A stretch of 64,000 nt of DNA from Spongisporangium articulatum (GTDB lineage: Bacteria; Actinomycetota; Actinomycetes; Actinomycetales; Kineosporiaceae), in the NCBI RefSeq assembly GCF_044465595.1, contig NZ_JBITLV010000007.1:315887-379886 (forward strand). Reading direction: 5' to 3'. Both the position numbers and the translations under genes were made by a program. How positions within the stretch are numbered: the stretch's first letter is position 1; each line of letters begins with the position of its first letter. This document shows, one piece after another, positions 15,659 to 24,172 of the stretch. The notes under the pieces are model-generated. The model was not told the origin of the DNA. It was given only the letters and a program-made list of their open reading frames with translations, and ran no database searches.

Positions 15659-16789
15659 TCAGCGGGCGGCGAGCAGGTTCTGCAGCTTGACGGCGAGGTC
15701 GTCCCAGCGCCACTGCTGCGCCACCCATTCGCGGCCGCGGGTACCGAACCGCGCGGCCAGCTCTCGGTCGAGGAGGAGTTCGGCGCACCGGTCCGCGACG
15801 GCCTGCTCGCTCGTGCCGTCGACGACGTACCCGTTCTCGCCCTCCAGGACGGCGTCGGGGGCGCCGCCGGAGTCGCCCGCGACGACGGGCAACCCGGTCG
15901 CGGCGGCCTCCAGGTAGCAGATGCCGAGCGCCTCGGGTTCGAGGCCGAACAGCCTCGTGCGGGTGGGCATGCAGAACACGTCGCCGGCCGCGTAGTACGG
16001 CGGGGTCTCGGCCCACGGGATGCGCCCGGCGAACACCACGTCGCCCTCGAGACCCCGCTCACGCACGAGCTTCTCGACGGCCGCCCGGTGCGGGCCGTCG
16101 CCGACCAGCAGCAGCGCGGCGTCGGGCACCCGGCTCTTGATGTGCGGCAGCGCGCGCACCAGCATGTCCTGGCCCTTGCGGGCGACCATCCGACTCACGC
16201 ACACGATCACCGGCCGGTCGCCCAGCCCGTACCGGGCGCGCACGCCCGACCCGTCGACGCCGGGGTGGAAGGCACGGTCGTCGACGCCCGGGGTGAGCTG
16301 GACCATGCGGGCCTGCGCGGCGGCGTCCAGGGCGGGCGCGATCCGCGAACGGCAGTACTCCCCCAGGAACGTGACCACGTCGACCCCGGCGCCGATCCGG
16401 CGCAGCAGCGGCCGGGTGACCGGCACGTGCGCCCACCACACCTCGTGCCCGTGGGTCGTGGCGACCATCCGCTCGACGCCCGCGCGGCGCAGCGCCGGGG
16501 CCATCAGCCCGAGCGGGGCCGCCGCCCCGAACCAGACCTGGTCGCAGCCCTCGGCCCGCGCGATCTCGACCGAGCGGCGGGTGATCGACGGGATCGGCAC
16601 CATCAGCGGCGAGGAGTCGCGGACCACCGGGAACGGCAGCGTCGCGTCGAAGGCCGCGTCTCCGCGCTGACGGGCGGTGTGGACGACGACGCTGCCCGGG
16701 TCCATCCGCTGGGCCATCGCCAGCACGAACGACTCGATGCCGCCCGTGCGCGGCGGGAAGTCGTTCGTGACGATCAGGGTGCGGCTCAC
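15659..16789 (-). CDS. pimB: GT4 mannosyltransferase, PimB'-like
   Basis: The 376-residue GT-B enzyme begins with VSRTLIVTNDFPPRTGGIES, the N-terminus typical of PimB', which adds the second mannose to phosphatidylinositol monomannoside in the cytoplasm. Key features are the Gly-rich loop PPRTGGIE, HGHEVWW, a donor site around VSRMVARKGQDML, and the EX7E motif region FGLEPEALGICYLEAAATG. Start GTG 16789 overlaps the upstream gene's stop (GTGA). Synteny with an NlpC/P60 gene, the exonuclease gene and trpD supports the assignment. Other GT4 mannosyltransferases are the main alternative. Confidence 0.85.
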   Translation of the reverse strand: MSRTLIVTNDFPPRTGGIESFVLAMAQRMDPGSVVVHTARQRGDAAFDATLPFPVVRDSSPLMVPIPSITRRSVEIARAEGCDQVWFGAAAPLGLMAPALRRAGVERMVATTHGHEVWWAHVPVTRPLLRRIGAGVDVVTFLGEYCRSRIAPALDAAAQARMVQLTPGVDDRAFHPGVDGSGVRARYGLGDRPVIVCVSRMVARKGQDMLVRALPHIKSRVPDAALLLVGDGPHRAAVEKLVRERGLEGDVVFAGRIPWAETPPYYAAGDVFCMPTRTRLFGLEPEALGICYLEAAATGLPVVAGDSGGAPDAVLEGENGYVVDGTSEQAVADRCAELLLDRELAARFGTRGREWVAQQWRWDDLAVKLQNLLAAR

Positions 16790-18060
16790 GGGTTCTGGAC
16801 CAGCCGGCCGAGGTGCTGCTGCCACATGGAGACGAAGCCTGCCGTACCGGTCCCGAGCACCTGCTGCAGGGCCGCGTCGAGCGACGTGCCGCCCGCCACG
16901 AGCCGGTGCACCTTCAGCAACCCGGCGACGCCCTTGTCGGCCTCGATGGTGTCGGCGGCCGACCAGGCCTGTGCGTACGCCAGGTCGGGGGCCGCCCCGG
17001 TGGCGTCGAAGGCGGCGGACGTCGGCAGCCTGGTCGGGTAGCGCCCGGCCCGGGCCTGGTCGAGCACCGGGCCGGCGATCGTCTCGGCGTCGAGATCGGT
17101 CGCCGCATAAGCGATCTCGTCGGCCGTCCCCTCGTCGAGCCAGGTCGGCACGGTGGCCGTCCCACCGGCCTCGACGGCCCGGGTGGCGACGTGCACGAGC
17201 TCGTGGGTGAGGACGACGCGGCGCCCCACCGCGCGCAACTGCCCGAACGCCTCGGGGTTGATCAGCACCGCCTCGGCGGGCTGGTGCGCCACGCCGACCG
17301 TGATCGCGGCGGTGCGGTCCAGGCCCGCCGGGTCGGTGCGCCCGAGCAGCGTGGCCAGCTGCCCGACGTCCTGCGGGACGACGAGCGTCACGGGGGCGCG
17401 GTCCGCACCCGGGGCCCGGACCGCCTTCTGCACGGTGTCGAGCACGTCCGGGCACAGGTCGACCAGCTGCGTGGCGACCGGCCGGCGGGACGCCGCGGCG
17501 ACGACGGTGCAGCGCGCGTCGCCGGTGTCGGTGCGCGCGTTCGCGGTGCGCCGGACGACGGGGGTCAGGTCCCAGAGGTCGGGGGTGGCGGTCGAGGCGG
17601 TGCTCAGCACCTTCGGGCCGCCGTCGAGCTGCAGGACCCAGGTCTGCGGGCGGGTGACCGTCGGGCCGCCGTCCGCGAGCTCATAGGTCAACCGGACGTC
17701 GACCCGCATCCGGGTGGCGCCGGCCCGCACGGGTTCCCCGACCCGGGTGTACGTCCACCGCACCGGCCGCAGGACGCGTAGCCGGTCGAAGACCTGCCCC
17801 TGGAGCGGCTGGGCCACGGGGGCGACGGTGCCCGCCCAGGCCGCACGGTCGTCGTCCGACACGGCCCGAGCGCGGGTGGCCAACAGGGCGTCGACCGCCG
17901 CGACGTCGAGGGCTTCGCGCGGGGCGCCGGCCGAGGTGGGCGGGGTGGTGACGGGAGCGGCGACGGGCTGCCCGTGCACGACGCCCACGACGGTCAGGAA
18001 ACCCAGCGCGAGCATCCCGGCGACGGCGAGAACCCGGCGCACCACCTCACGACCAGGCAC
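16786..18060 (-). CDS. Secreted gluzincin-like metallopeptidase family protein
   Basis: The 424-residue protein has an N-terminal signal anchor (about 9-28). An NTF2-like region may follow (about 50-165). The zinc-ligand motif HELVH is at 286-290, with a downstream WLDEGTADE whose Glu310 fits the third ligand of gluzincins such as the peptidase MA group. It is translationally coupled to the PimB'-like gene. The target is unknown; an envelope role follows from context. The start is GTG 18060; later in-frame GTGs are possible. Confidence 0.7.
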   Translation of the reverse strand: MPGREVVRRVLAVAGMLALGFLTVVGVVHGQPVAAPVTTPPTSAGAPREALDVAAVDALLATRARAVSDDDRAAWAGTVAPVAQPLQGQVFDRLRVLRPVRWTYTRVGEPVRAGATRMRVDVRLTYELADGGPTVTRPQTWVLQLDGGPKVLSTASTATPDLWDLTPVVRRTANARTDTGDARCTVVAAASRRPVATQLVDLCPDVLDTVQKAVRAPGADRAPVTLVVPQDVGQLATLLGRTDPAGLDRTAAITVGVAHQPAEAVLINPEAFGQLRAVGRRVVLTHELVHVATRAVEAGGTATVPTWLDEGTADEIAYAATDLDAETIAGPVLDQARAGRYPTRLPTSAAFDATGAAPDLAYAQAWSAADTIEADKGVAGLLKVHRLVAGGTSLDAALQQVLGTGTAGFVSMWQQHLGRLVQNP

Positions 18061-18080
18061 CCCGCCACCCTAACTACCCC

Positions 18081-18168
18081 CTCGTCGATCATGCGCAAAC
18101 GCAGGATGGGCACGCCGACGAGGCGCCCGTCAGCGGAGACGATCATGCGTTTGCGCATGATCGACGAG
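18081..18168. repeat. CAAACGCA-type inverted repeat, probable terminator
   Basis: Perfect 23-base arms at 18081-18103 and 18146-18168 contain GATCATGCGCAAACGCA; the spacer is 42 bases. It lies 12 bases past the stop of the NlpC/P60 gene and before the metallopeptidase start, so it can terminate the former. It belongs to the same family as 7912/9615 and 35503-35603. Confidence 0.8.
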
Positions 18169-18180
18169 AAAGGGGTGGGG

Positions 18181-19191
18181 TCAGCCGAGGTGGACGGCGG
18201 CGACCGGGGTCTCGTAGACCGGCGCGACCCGCACGACGTCCCCGGTGTGCGGGGCGTGGATCATCAGGCCGTCGCCGACGTAGATACCGACGTGGTGGAT
18301 CGGCGACCCGAAGAACACCAGGTCACCGGGTGACAGGTTGCCGAGCGAGACCCGGCTGCCGTAGCCGACCTGCAGCCGCGAGCTGTGCGGGATGGAGACG
18401 CCGGCGGCGCTCCACGCCTTCATCGTCAGGCCCGAGCAGTCCCACGAGTTCGGGCCGGCGGCCGCCCACACGTAGGGGTCACCGAGCTGGGCGCAGGCGA
18501 AGCTGATGGCGGTCTTCGCCCGGCCGGAGGCGCCCCCGACCAGGCCGTCGCAGGTGATGCCGGCCGGGACGGCGTTCGCGGCCGAGAAGGCCCGGTTCAG
18601 CGCCCGGCGCTGGGCGGCCTTGAGGGTGTTGAGCTGGGCCTGCGCCTGCGCGAGCTTCGCGTTGACCGTGTCGCGGGTCTTCTTCATCTGCGACTCGGCC
18701 TGTGCGGCCTTGCGTTCCTCGGCTGCGATGTCCTTGGTGGTCTGCGCGAGCTGCGCCTCGGCCAGCGTGAGCCGTTTCGTGGCCCCGGCCTGCCGGTCCG
18801 TGAGGCTCGGCAGGTAACCGGCCTGGGCCAGCGCGTCGTCGGGGTCGTCGCTGAGCATCAGGTCGAGCGTGGTGAGGTTGCCGCGCTTGTAGGTCTCCGC
18901 GGCCAGCTGACCGAGCTGAATCTTCGCGATCCGCACTTCGGCCCGCTGCCGGGCGAGGCGAGCCTTCGCGGCCTTCAGCCGGACCTGGACCGACTTCAGT
19001 TCCTCCCGCGCGTCGTTGTACCTCTCGGTGGCCACCTCGGCCTGGTCGCGCAGCGCGTTGACGCGGGTCTGGACCTGGCTGACGGACGGGGTGGGAGCGG
19101 CCTGCGCCGTCGACATGGTGAGCCCGGAACCGGCCACCAGGGCGAGGCAGATGCCTCCGGTGACGAGACGCCGGGTGACTCGGACCTGCAC
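18181..19191 (-). CDS. NlpC/P60 peptidoglycan hydrolase, RipA-like
   Basis: The 336-residue secreted protein has a signal peptide (cleavage near TAQAAPTP), a long coiled coil (about 35-205) and a C-terminal NlpC/P60 domain. The domain shows WDCSGLTMKAW with catalytic C252, HHVGIYVG and a third-residue region MIHAPHTG. Such enzymes cleave D-Glu-mDAP bonds in stem peptides during division, and the coiled coil usually controls access. GTG 19191 is chosen because GAGGGAAAGAGAG precedes it; TTG 19239 is in frame but has no ribosome site and would lengthen the leader. Confidence 0.9.
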   Translation of the reverse strand: MQVRVTRRLVTGGICLALVAGSGLTMSTAQAAPTPSVSQVQTRVNALRDQAEVATERYNDAREELKSVQVRLKAAKARLARQRAEVRIAKIQLGQLAAETYKRGNLTTLDLMLSDDPDDALAQAGYLPSLTDRQAGATKRLTLAEAQLAQTTKDIAAEERKAAQAESQMKKTRDTVNAKLAQAQAQLNTLKAAQRRALNRAFSAANAVPAGITCDGLVGGASGRAKTAISFACAQLGDPYVWAAAGPNSWDCSGLTMKAWSAAGVSIPHSSRLQVGYGSRVSLGNLSPGDLVFFGSPIHHVGIYVGDGLMIHAPHTGDVVRVAPVYETPVAAVHLG

Positions 19192-19284
19192 GGAGCGGGC
19201 GCTCTCTTTCCCTCGGCCCGCACGTACGCGGGTGACCAACCGTGGAGGGCCACCCCGTCACTCCACGATGCGTGAACGCCAGCC

Positions 19285-19313
19285 ACACTAACCACGCGAC
19301 CCGGGAGCACCAA
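19285..19313 (-). promoter_or_regulatory. Promoter of the NlpC/P60 gene
   Basis: On the minus strand TTGGTG (19308-19313), a 17-base spacer and TAGTGT (19285-19290) form a good housekeeping-type promoter. The implied leader to GTG 19191 is about 90 bases. Confidence 0.55.
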
Positions 19314-19406
19314 CCCACGGAAGGTGAACCTGTGAGCCCTTTAAGTAATCGACGCAGGTCAGTTAGGACTCCCTTGATTACCGACGGGAAACTTATGCGT
19401 TCGTTC

Positions 19407-19667
19407 CTAGGCCGATCGGGCCCCCGCGGCGGCCGGTCCGTCACCCTCCTGACCTTCGGCCGGAGCTGATTCGTCGGCCTTCACGAGCCGCAGCGGCGGC
19501 ACGAGCCCGGCCCCGGCCAGGACGGCGATCGCCGCCTGCTCGCGGTTGTCCAACTCGATGGGCGCACCCGCCTCGACCGGTGGCGCCGACCCCAGGAGCA
19601 CGGTCACCACGCAGTCACCGCAGGCCAGGCCGCGCACCGTGCAGGTGTCGCAGTCGATCGTCGTCAT
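19407..19667 (-). CDS. Small twin-CxxC protein
   Basis: The 86-residue protein starts at ATG 19667 with GGGAGG upstream. Two CxxC motifs (C6/C9 and C16/C19) sit in CDTCTVRGLACGDC, followed by VVTVLLG and a disordered acidic tail. The Cys spacing suggests a zinc or Fe-S site or a redox centre. I recognise no named family. It is divergent from the exonuclease gene and upstream of the NlpC/P60 gene. Confidence 0.7.
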   Translation of the reverse strand: MTTIDCDTCTVRGLACGDCVVTVLLGSAPPVEAGAPIELDNREQAAIAVLAGAGLVPPLRLVKADESAPAEGQEGDGPAAAGARSA

Positions 19668-19765
19668 CGTTGCCTCCCTCATCCGTTCTCCCCGGAAGCT
19701 AGGCCCGACCACCGACAACCACGGTCTCGACGACACACCGGCGGGGAACTGTCGGTGGTGCCACC

Positions 19766-19771
19766 TACCGT
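19766..19771 (+). promoter_or_regulatory. -10 element for a leaderless exonuclease mRNA
   Basis: TACCGT is followed by exactly 7 bases and ATG 19779. This supports that ATG over the in-frame GTGs at 19755 and 19773. Confidence 0.6.
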
Positions 19772-19778
19772 CGTGAGC

Positions 19779-21548
19779 ATGGCCTCCTCGAACGCAGCAG
19801 TGAACGCGGGGCAACCCCTGCAACTGCCGCTGCTGGAGCTCGACGAGTCCGAGCTGCTGACGGTCGCCGGGGGGCGCCGCGAGGCCGAAACCCCGCTGCA
19901 CGAAGTGACTTTCGTCGTCCTCGACCTGGAGACCACCGGGGGCGCCCCGGCCGACGGCGGCATCACCGAGATCGGCGCGGTGAAGGTGCGTGGCGGTGAG
20001 CTGCTCGGCGAGTTCCAGACGTTGGTCCGGCCGCCGAGCTCCATCCCGCCGTTCATCGCGCTGCTGACCGGCATCAACGACCTGATGGTCGCGGGCGCAC
20101 CGAGTCTCGACGGGGTGCTGCCGTCCCTGCTGGAGTTCCTGTCCGGCAGCGTGCTGGTGGCCCACAACGCGCCGTACGACGTGGGCTTCCTGAAGGCGGC
20201 CTGCGCACGAACCGGGCACCCCTGGCCGAAGCCGACGGTGCTCGACACGGTGCGGCTCGCCCGGCAGGTGGTCACCCGCGACGAGGCACCGAACCACAAG
20301 CTGTCGTCGCTGGCCCGGGTCTTCGGCTCGCCCACCACGCCCGACCACCGCGCACTGACCGACGCCCGGGCCACCGTGCACGTGCTGCACGGCCTGCTGG
20401 AACGCATCGGCGGCCTCGGCGTCCGCACGCTCGGCGAGCTGCACGCCTACAGCGCGCAGGTGCCCGAACGCACGCGCCGCAAGCGGCATCTGGCCGATGA
20501 CGTGCCGTCCGGGCCCGGCGTCTACCTGTTCCACGACGAGCGCGATCGGGTGCTGTACGTCGGCACGTCCGTCGACCTGCGCACCCGCGTGCGCAGCTAC
20601 TTCACCGCCGCCGAGAAGCGCAGCCGGGTGCGGGAGATGCTGGCGATCGCGAGCCGGGTCACCGCCGTACCGTGCGCGACGGCGCTCGAGGGGCGGGTGC
20701 GTGAGATCCGGTTGATCGCCGAGCACTCACCCCCGTACAACCGGCGCTCGCGCAACCCCGAACGGGCGCCGTGGGTGAAGCTCACCGCCGAGGCGTACCC
20801 GCGACTGTCGGTGGTGCGTCAGGTACGGGCCGACGGCGGCGTCTACGTCGGGCCGTTCTCGTCGCAGGGGCAGGCCGAGCTGGCGGTGGCCGCCGTGCAG
20901 GAGGCCGTGCCGATCCGGCGGTGCGCGGCGCGGCTGCCCCGGCAGGCGTCCCCCGGCGCGAGCGCGTGCCTGCTGCTGGAGCTCGGCCGGTGCGGGGCGC
21001 CGTGCATCGGCGGTATCGACGTCGAGGGGTACGCGGCGGTGGCGGCCCGGGCCCGCGAGGCGCTGCTGCGCGATGCGGAGCCCGTGGTCCGGGCCGGGTT
21101 GGAACGGGCCAACCGGATGGCGGGCGACCAGCGCTACGAGGAGGCCGCCCTGCAACGCGACCGGGTGCTGGCGTACCTGCGCGGCACGGCGCGGGGGCAA
21201 CGCCTCGCCCCGGTGGCGGCGATCCCGCAGCTGGTCGGCGCCCGGCGGCGGGCGCAGGGCGGGTGGGAGTTCGCGCTGGTCCGGTACGGGCGGCTGGCCG
21301 GTGCCTCGGTGAGCCCCGCGGGCGCCGACCCGATGCCCTACGTCGAGGCGTTGAAGGCGACCGGCGAGATGGTCCTGCCGGCGGTGGCGCCGATGCCGGC
21401 CACGCATCCCGAGGAGACCGACCTGCTGCTGCGCTGGTTGGAGCAGCCGGGCGTCCGGCTGGTCGAACTGGACGGCGAGTGGGCCGTCCCGGCGGCGGGC
21501 GCCGCGCGCGCTTTGGCCCGGCTCACCCGGTACGGCCTCGACGCCTGA
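19779..21548 (+). CDS. DEDD exonuclease fused to UvrC-like GIY-YIG nuclease
   Basis: The 589-residue protein carries a DnaQ-type exonuclease domain (VVLDLETTGG, VAHNAPYDVGFL, then DHRALTDARATVHVL), giving the DEDDh residues. A GIY-YIG domain like the UvrC N-terminus follows (GPGVYLFHDERDRVLYVGTS, then LRTRVRSYF). The C-terminal third resembles later UvrC segments (CLLLELGRCGAPCIG, ERANRMAGDQRYEEAALQRD). Such fusions occur in actinomycetes, usually beside trpD and qcr genes, and are thought to act in DNA repair, as Cho does alongside UvrC. The full UvrC C-terminal nuclease is absent. Confidence 0.9.
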   Translation: MASSNAAVNAGQPLQLPLLELDESELLTVAGGRREAETPLHEVTFVVLDLETTGGAPADGGITEIGAVKVRGGELLGEFQTLVRPPSSIPPFIALLTGINDLMVAGAPSLDGVLPSLLEFLSGSVLVAHNAPYDVGFLKAACARTGHPWPKPTVLDTVRLARQVVTRDEAPNHKLSSLARVFGSPTTPDHRALTDARATVHVLHGLLERIGGLGVRTLGELHAYSAQVPERTRRKRHLADDVPSGPGVYLFHDERDRVLYVGTSVDLRTRVRSYFTAAEKRSRVREMLAIASRVTAVPCATALEGRVREIRLIAEHSPPYNRRSRNPERAPWVKLTAEAYPRLSVVRQVRADGGVYVGPFSSQGQAELAVAAVQEAVPIRRCAARLPRQASPGASACLLLELGRCGAPCIGGIDVEGYAAVAARAREALLRDAEPVVRAGLERANRMAGDQRYEEAALQRDRVLAYLRGTARGQRLAPVAAIPQLVGARRRAQGGWEFALVRYGRLAGASVSPAGADPMPYVEALKATGEMVLPAVAPMPATHPEETDLLLRWLEQPGVRLVELDGEWAVPAAGAARALARLTRYGLDA

Positions 21549-21566
21549 CCTCGGGGCCAACCGTTT

Positions 21567-21609
21567 ACGAGTGAACTACGGCTGGAAATAGCAACCGAGA
21601 TTCACTCGT
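21567..21609. repeat. Short inverted repeat after the exonuclease gene
   Basis: ACGAGTGAA (21567-21575) and TTCACTCGT (21601-21609) can pair; the interior pairs only partly. It lies 18 bases past the exonuclease stop. Confidence 0.5.
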
Positions 21610-21632
21610 CGACGATCGCCGGACCGCACCAC

Positions 21633-21691
21633 GAACATCTACGTGTGAATCTGTGTCGTCAGGAGCGACAGAGATTCACACATAGATGTTC
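21633..21691. terminator. Long hairpin overlapping the trpD stop
   Basis: Arms 21633-21658 and 21666-21691 form a 26-base stem with two mismatches and a 7-base loop. The second arm includes part of the trpD stop codon. It should end transcription from both convergent genes. Confidence 0.75.
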
Positions 21692-22772
21692 AGGCGTTGG
21701 CGGCGGCGACCCAACGATCGAGAACCGCCGCGGCGGAACCGGAATCGATCGACTGCGCCGCCGCCTCGAGGGGCGGCCCCAGGCGAGCGGCGAGGGGGCC
21801 GGCGTCCGGGCCCGAGCTGGTCGCGCCGGTCCCGTCGGCCCCGGCGACCAGCAGCGCCGCAGCGGAGTTGAGCAGCACGGCGTCCCGCACCGGGCCGGTC
21901 TTGCCGGCCAGCAGGTCGCGCACGACGCCGGCGTTGTGGGCGGCGTCACCCCCGCGCAGGTCGTCCAGCGTGGCGCGGGCGAACCCGAGGTCGGCCGGGT
22001 CGAAGCGCGACTCGTGCACCTCGCCGCCGGCGACCTCCCAGATCGCCGACGCGCCCGTCGTGGACAGCTCGTCGAGCCCGTCCTCGCCCCGGAAGACGAG
22101 CGCCCGGTCGCCGCGCGCGGCCAGCACCCCGGCCATGATCGGCGCCATCCGCAGGTCGGCGCAGCCCAGGGCCACGGCTCCCGGCTGGGCCGGGTTGGTC
22201 AGCGGGCCGAGGAAGTTGAAGACGGTCGGGACACCGAGCTCGGCGCGGGTCGGGCCCGCGAACCGCATCGACGGGTGGAACTTCGCCGCGAAGCAGAACG
22301 TGATGCCCACCTCGGTGGCCAGTTCGGCCACGCGCTCGGCGGACAGGTCCAGCCGGACCCCCAGGGCCTCGAGGACGTCGGCCGCACCGGACTTCGAGGA
22401 CGCCGCCCGGTTGCCGTGCTTCACCACCCGCACGCCCGCACCCGCCACCACGAGCGCGGACATCGTGGAGATGTTCACGGAGTGATGCCGGTCACCGCCG
22501 GTGCCGACGACGTCGACGGCCGGGCCCGGGACGCTGATCCGCACGGCGTGCTTCAGCATCACCTCGACCAGCCCGGCCAGCTCGTCGACGACCTCACCCT
22601 TACTGCGCAGCGCGACCAGGAAGCCGGCCAGCTGCGACCCGGTGGCCTCGCCGGACATCACCCGGTCCATCGCCCAGGCGGCCTGGGCGCGGGTCAGGTC
22701 CGTGCCCGCCAGCAGGGTCGCGATGAGCTGCCCCCACGTGGGCTCGGTCACCTCCCCCGAGGCGCTCGTCAT
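21690..22772 (-). CDS. trpD: Anthranilate phosphoribosyltransferase
   Basis: The 360-residue enzyme joins anthranilate to PRPP in tryptophan synthesis. Motifs are VVGTGGDRHHSVNIST (PRPP loop), KHGNRAASSKSGAADVLEALG and VFNFLGPLTNPA, all intact. Length is normal. ATG 22772 overlaps the stop of the upstream receiver-like gene (ATGA). No other trp gene is nearby, as in other actinomycetes where trpD sits by the qcr/cta genes. Confidence 0.95.
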   Translation of the reverse strand: MTSASGEVTEPTWGQLIATLLAGTDLTRAQAAWAMDRVMSGEATGSQLAGFLVALRSKGEVVDELAGLVEVMLKHAVRISVPGPAVDVVGTGGDRHHSVNISTMSALVVAGAGVRVVKHGNRAASSKSGAADVLEALGVRLDLSAERVAELATEVGITFCFAAKFHPSMRFAGPTRAELGVPTVFNFLGPLTNPAQPGAVALGCADLRMAPIMAGVLAARGDRALVFRGEDGLDELSTTGASAIWEVAGGEVHESRFDPADLGFARATLDDLRGGDAAHNAGVVRDLLAGKTGPVRDAVLLNSAAALLVAGADGTGATSSGPDAGPLAARLGPPLEAAAQSIDSGSAAAVLDRWVAAANA

Positions 22773-23308
22773 GACGCGCGGCGCCTGCGGGCCAGCGTCG
22801 CCACGGCCTCGGCGAGGTCGCGCGGGTCGAGCGGGTGCGGCACGGCGGCGTCGGCGCGCGACCAGGTGGCCAGCCAGGCGTCCTGCGGGCGGCCGGTCAG
22901 CACGAGGATGGGGGGGCACTCGTACTTCTCGTCCTTCAACTGCTTGCACATGCCCAGGCCACCGGCGGGCTGCGCCTCGCCGTCGAGGATGAGGACGTCG
23001 AAGTCGCCGCCGTCGACCTGGTCGATCAGCGCCGGTCGGGTGGCGACCTCGGTCCACTCCACGGGAGGCAGGTCCGCCGCGACACGCCGGCCGAGGGCCG
23101 AACGCACGGAGGCGCGCGTGTCCACGTCGTCGCTGTAGAGCAGCACGCTGAGCGGCTTCGGCCCGGACTCGGGCTCCTCGCCGGTCAGCCGGTGGTCGGC
23201 GTGCCCGGAGGTGTCGACCGCCTCGATCGTCGCCAGCCCGGAGGCGGAGGGGTACTCACCGGTCAGCCGCGGGTCGGGGTGACCGGAGGTGTCGGGGGTG
23301 CTGGCCAT
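22769..23308 (-). CDS. Receiver-like protein with duplicated N-terminal motif
   Basis: The 179-residue protein has two copies of a short motif (DTSGHPDPRLTGEYP and DTSGHADHRLTGEEP) in its first 55 residues, then a receiver-like domain: VLLYSDD, DVLILDGEA and ILVLTGR. The conserved lysine near the end is replaced (PHPLDP). It has no output domain. Translational coupling to trpD is clear, but a functional tie to tryptophan synthesis is not. It may act by protein-protein contact. Confidence 0.7.
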   Translation of the reverse strand: MASTPDTSGHPDPRLTGEYPSASGLATIEAVDTSGHADHRLTGEEPESGPKPLSVLLYSDDVDTRASVRSALGRRVAADLPPVEWTEVATRPALIDQVDGGDFDVLILDGEAQPAGGLGMCKQLKDEKYECPPILVLTGRPQDAWLATWSRADAAVPHPLDPRDLAEAVATLARRRRAS

Positions 23309-23466
23309 CGTCGTCTCCGCACTTCTACGCATTCGTCGGGTGACTCTCGACCGTAACGATCGACCTGCGGATCGTACCGGCGCGGGCCGGAGTGTGAGCA
23401 GCGGCACCGACACTCCGGACGTCGTGTTCCACCCCCGCCCGCCATCCGGGTGAAGGGGTGGCCATA
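23309..23466. promoter_or_regulatory. Divergent promoter region between receiver-like gene and ctaE
   Basis: The 158 bases hold no gene. A 9-base inverted repeat, CCGGAGTGT (23387-23395) and ACACTCCGG (23410-23418), lies mid-region and could be an operator for the qcr/ctaE operon. On the minus strand TACGAT near 23375 is a candidate -10 for the receiver-like gene. Confidence 0.4.
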
Positions 23467-24138
23467 ATGACGTCCGTGGCATCTGTAGCGGCAGTAGACA
23501 GCGCACCCGGCACGCACGTCGTCGCGCGGGCGAATCCGGTCCAGGTCGGCACCATCGTGTGGCTGTCCAGCGAACTCATGTTCTTCGCCGGGCTCTTTGC
23601 CATGTACTTCACGATCCGGTCCGTGGCTCCCGATCTGTGGGTAACCGGGCCGAAGAACCTGGATATTCCGTTCTCCACGGCCAACACCATCAACCTGGTG
23701 CTCAGCTCCGTCTGGTGCCAGGCCGGTGTGTTCGCCGCGGAGCGGTTCCAGTCGAAGACCAAGGCGGACCGCTGGTGGAAGATCTGGACCCGCCAGTACG
23801 GCTGGTCCACGTGGGGCATGCGCGAGTGGTACGCGCTGACCTACGTCGCCGGCGCGATCTTCGTGGCCGGTCAGGTCTTCGAGTACGCGAACCTGGTGCA
23901 CGAGGGGCTGACCATCGCCTCCTCGGCCTACGGTTCGGTCTTCTACCTGACGACCGGCTTCCACGGTCTCCACGTGACCGGCGGCCTGATCGCCTTCCTG
24001 CTCATCATCGGGCGGACCTTCGCGGTGAAGAACTTCGGTCACAAGGAGGCGACCGCCGCGATCGTCACGTCCTACTACTGGCACTTCGTCGATGTCGTGT
24101 GGATCGGTCTGTTCCTCGTCATCTACGTGATCAAGTAG
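23467..24138 (+). CDS. ctaE: Cytochrome c oxidase subunit III
   Basis: The 223-residue membrane protein has five helices and the subunit III blocks WLSSELMFFAGLFAMYF, FHGLHVTGG and YYWHFVDVVWIGLF. It starts at ATG 23467 behind GAAGGGG. It is the first gene of ctaE-qcrCAB, so the aa3 oxidase subunit is made with the bcc complex, consistent with a supercomplex. The enzyme reduces oxygen at the plasma membrane. Confidence 0.96.
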   Translation: MTSVASVAAVDSAPGTHVVARANPVQVGTIVWLSSELMFFAGLFAMYFTIRSVAPDLWVTGPKNLDIPFSTANTINLVLSSVWCQAGVFAAERFQSKTKADRWWKIWTRQYGWSTWGMREWYALTYVAGAIFVAGQVFEYANLVHEGLTIASSAYGSVFYLTTGFHGLHVTGGLIAFLLIIGRTFAVKNFGHKEATAAIVTSYYWHFVDVVWIGLFLVIYVIK

Positions 24139-24172
24139 CGCCGGCAACTCCACCCCCTGCTAGGAGACCTTC

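Noticed and set aside
19240..19406. c-di-AMP (ydaO) riboswitch upstream of the NlpC/P60 gene
   Set aside because: Such genes often carry one, but the conserved GGGGAACC and CCCGACAGCUAACC-type cores are not present.
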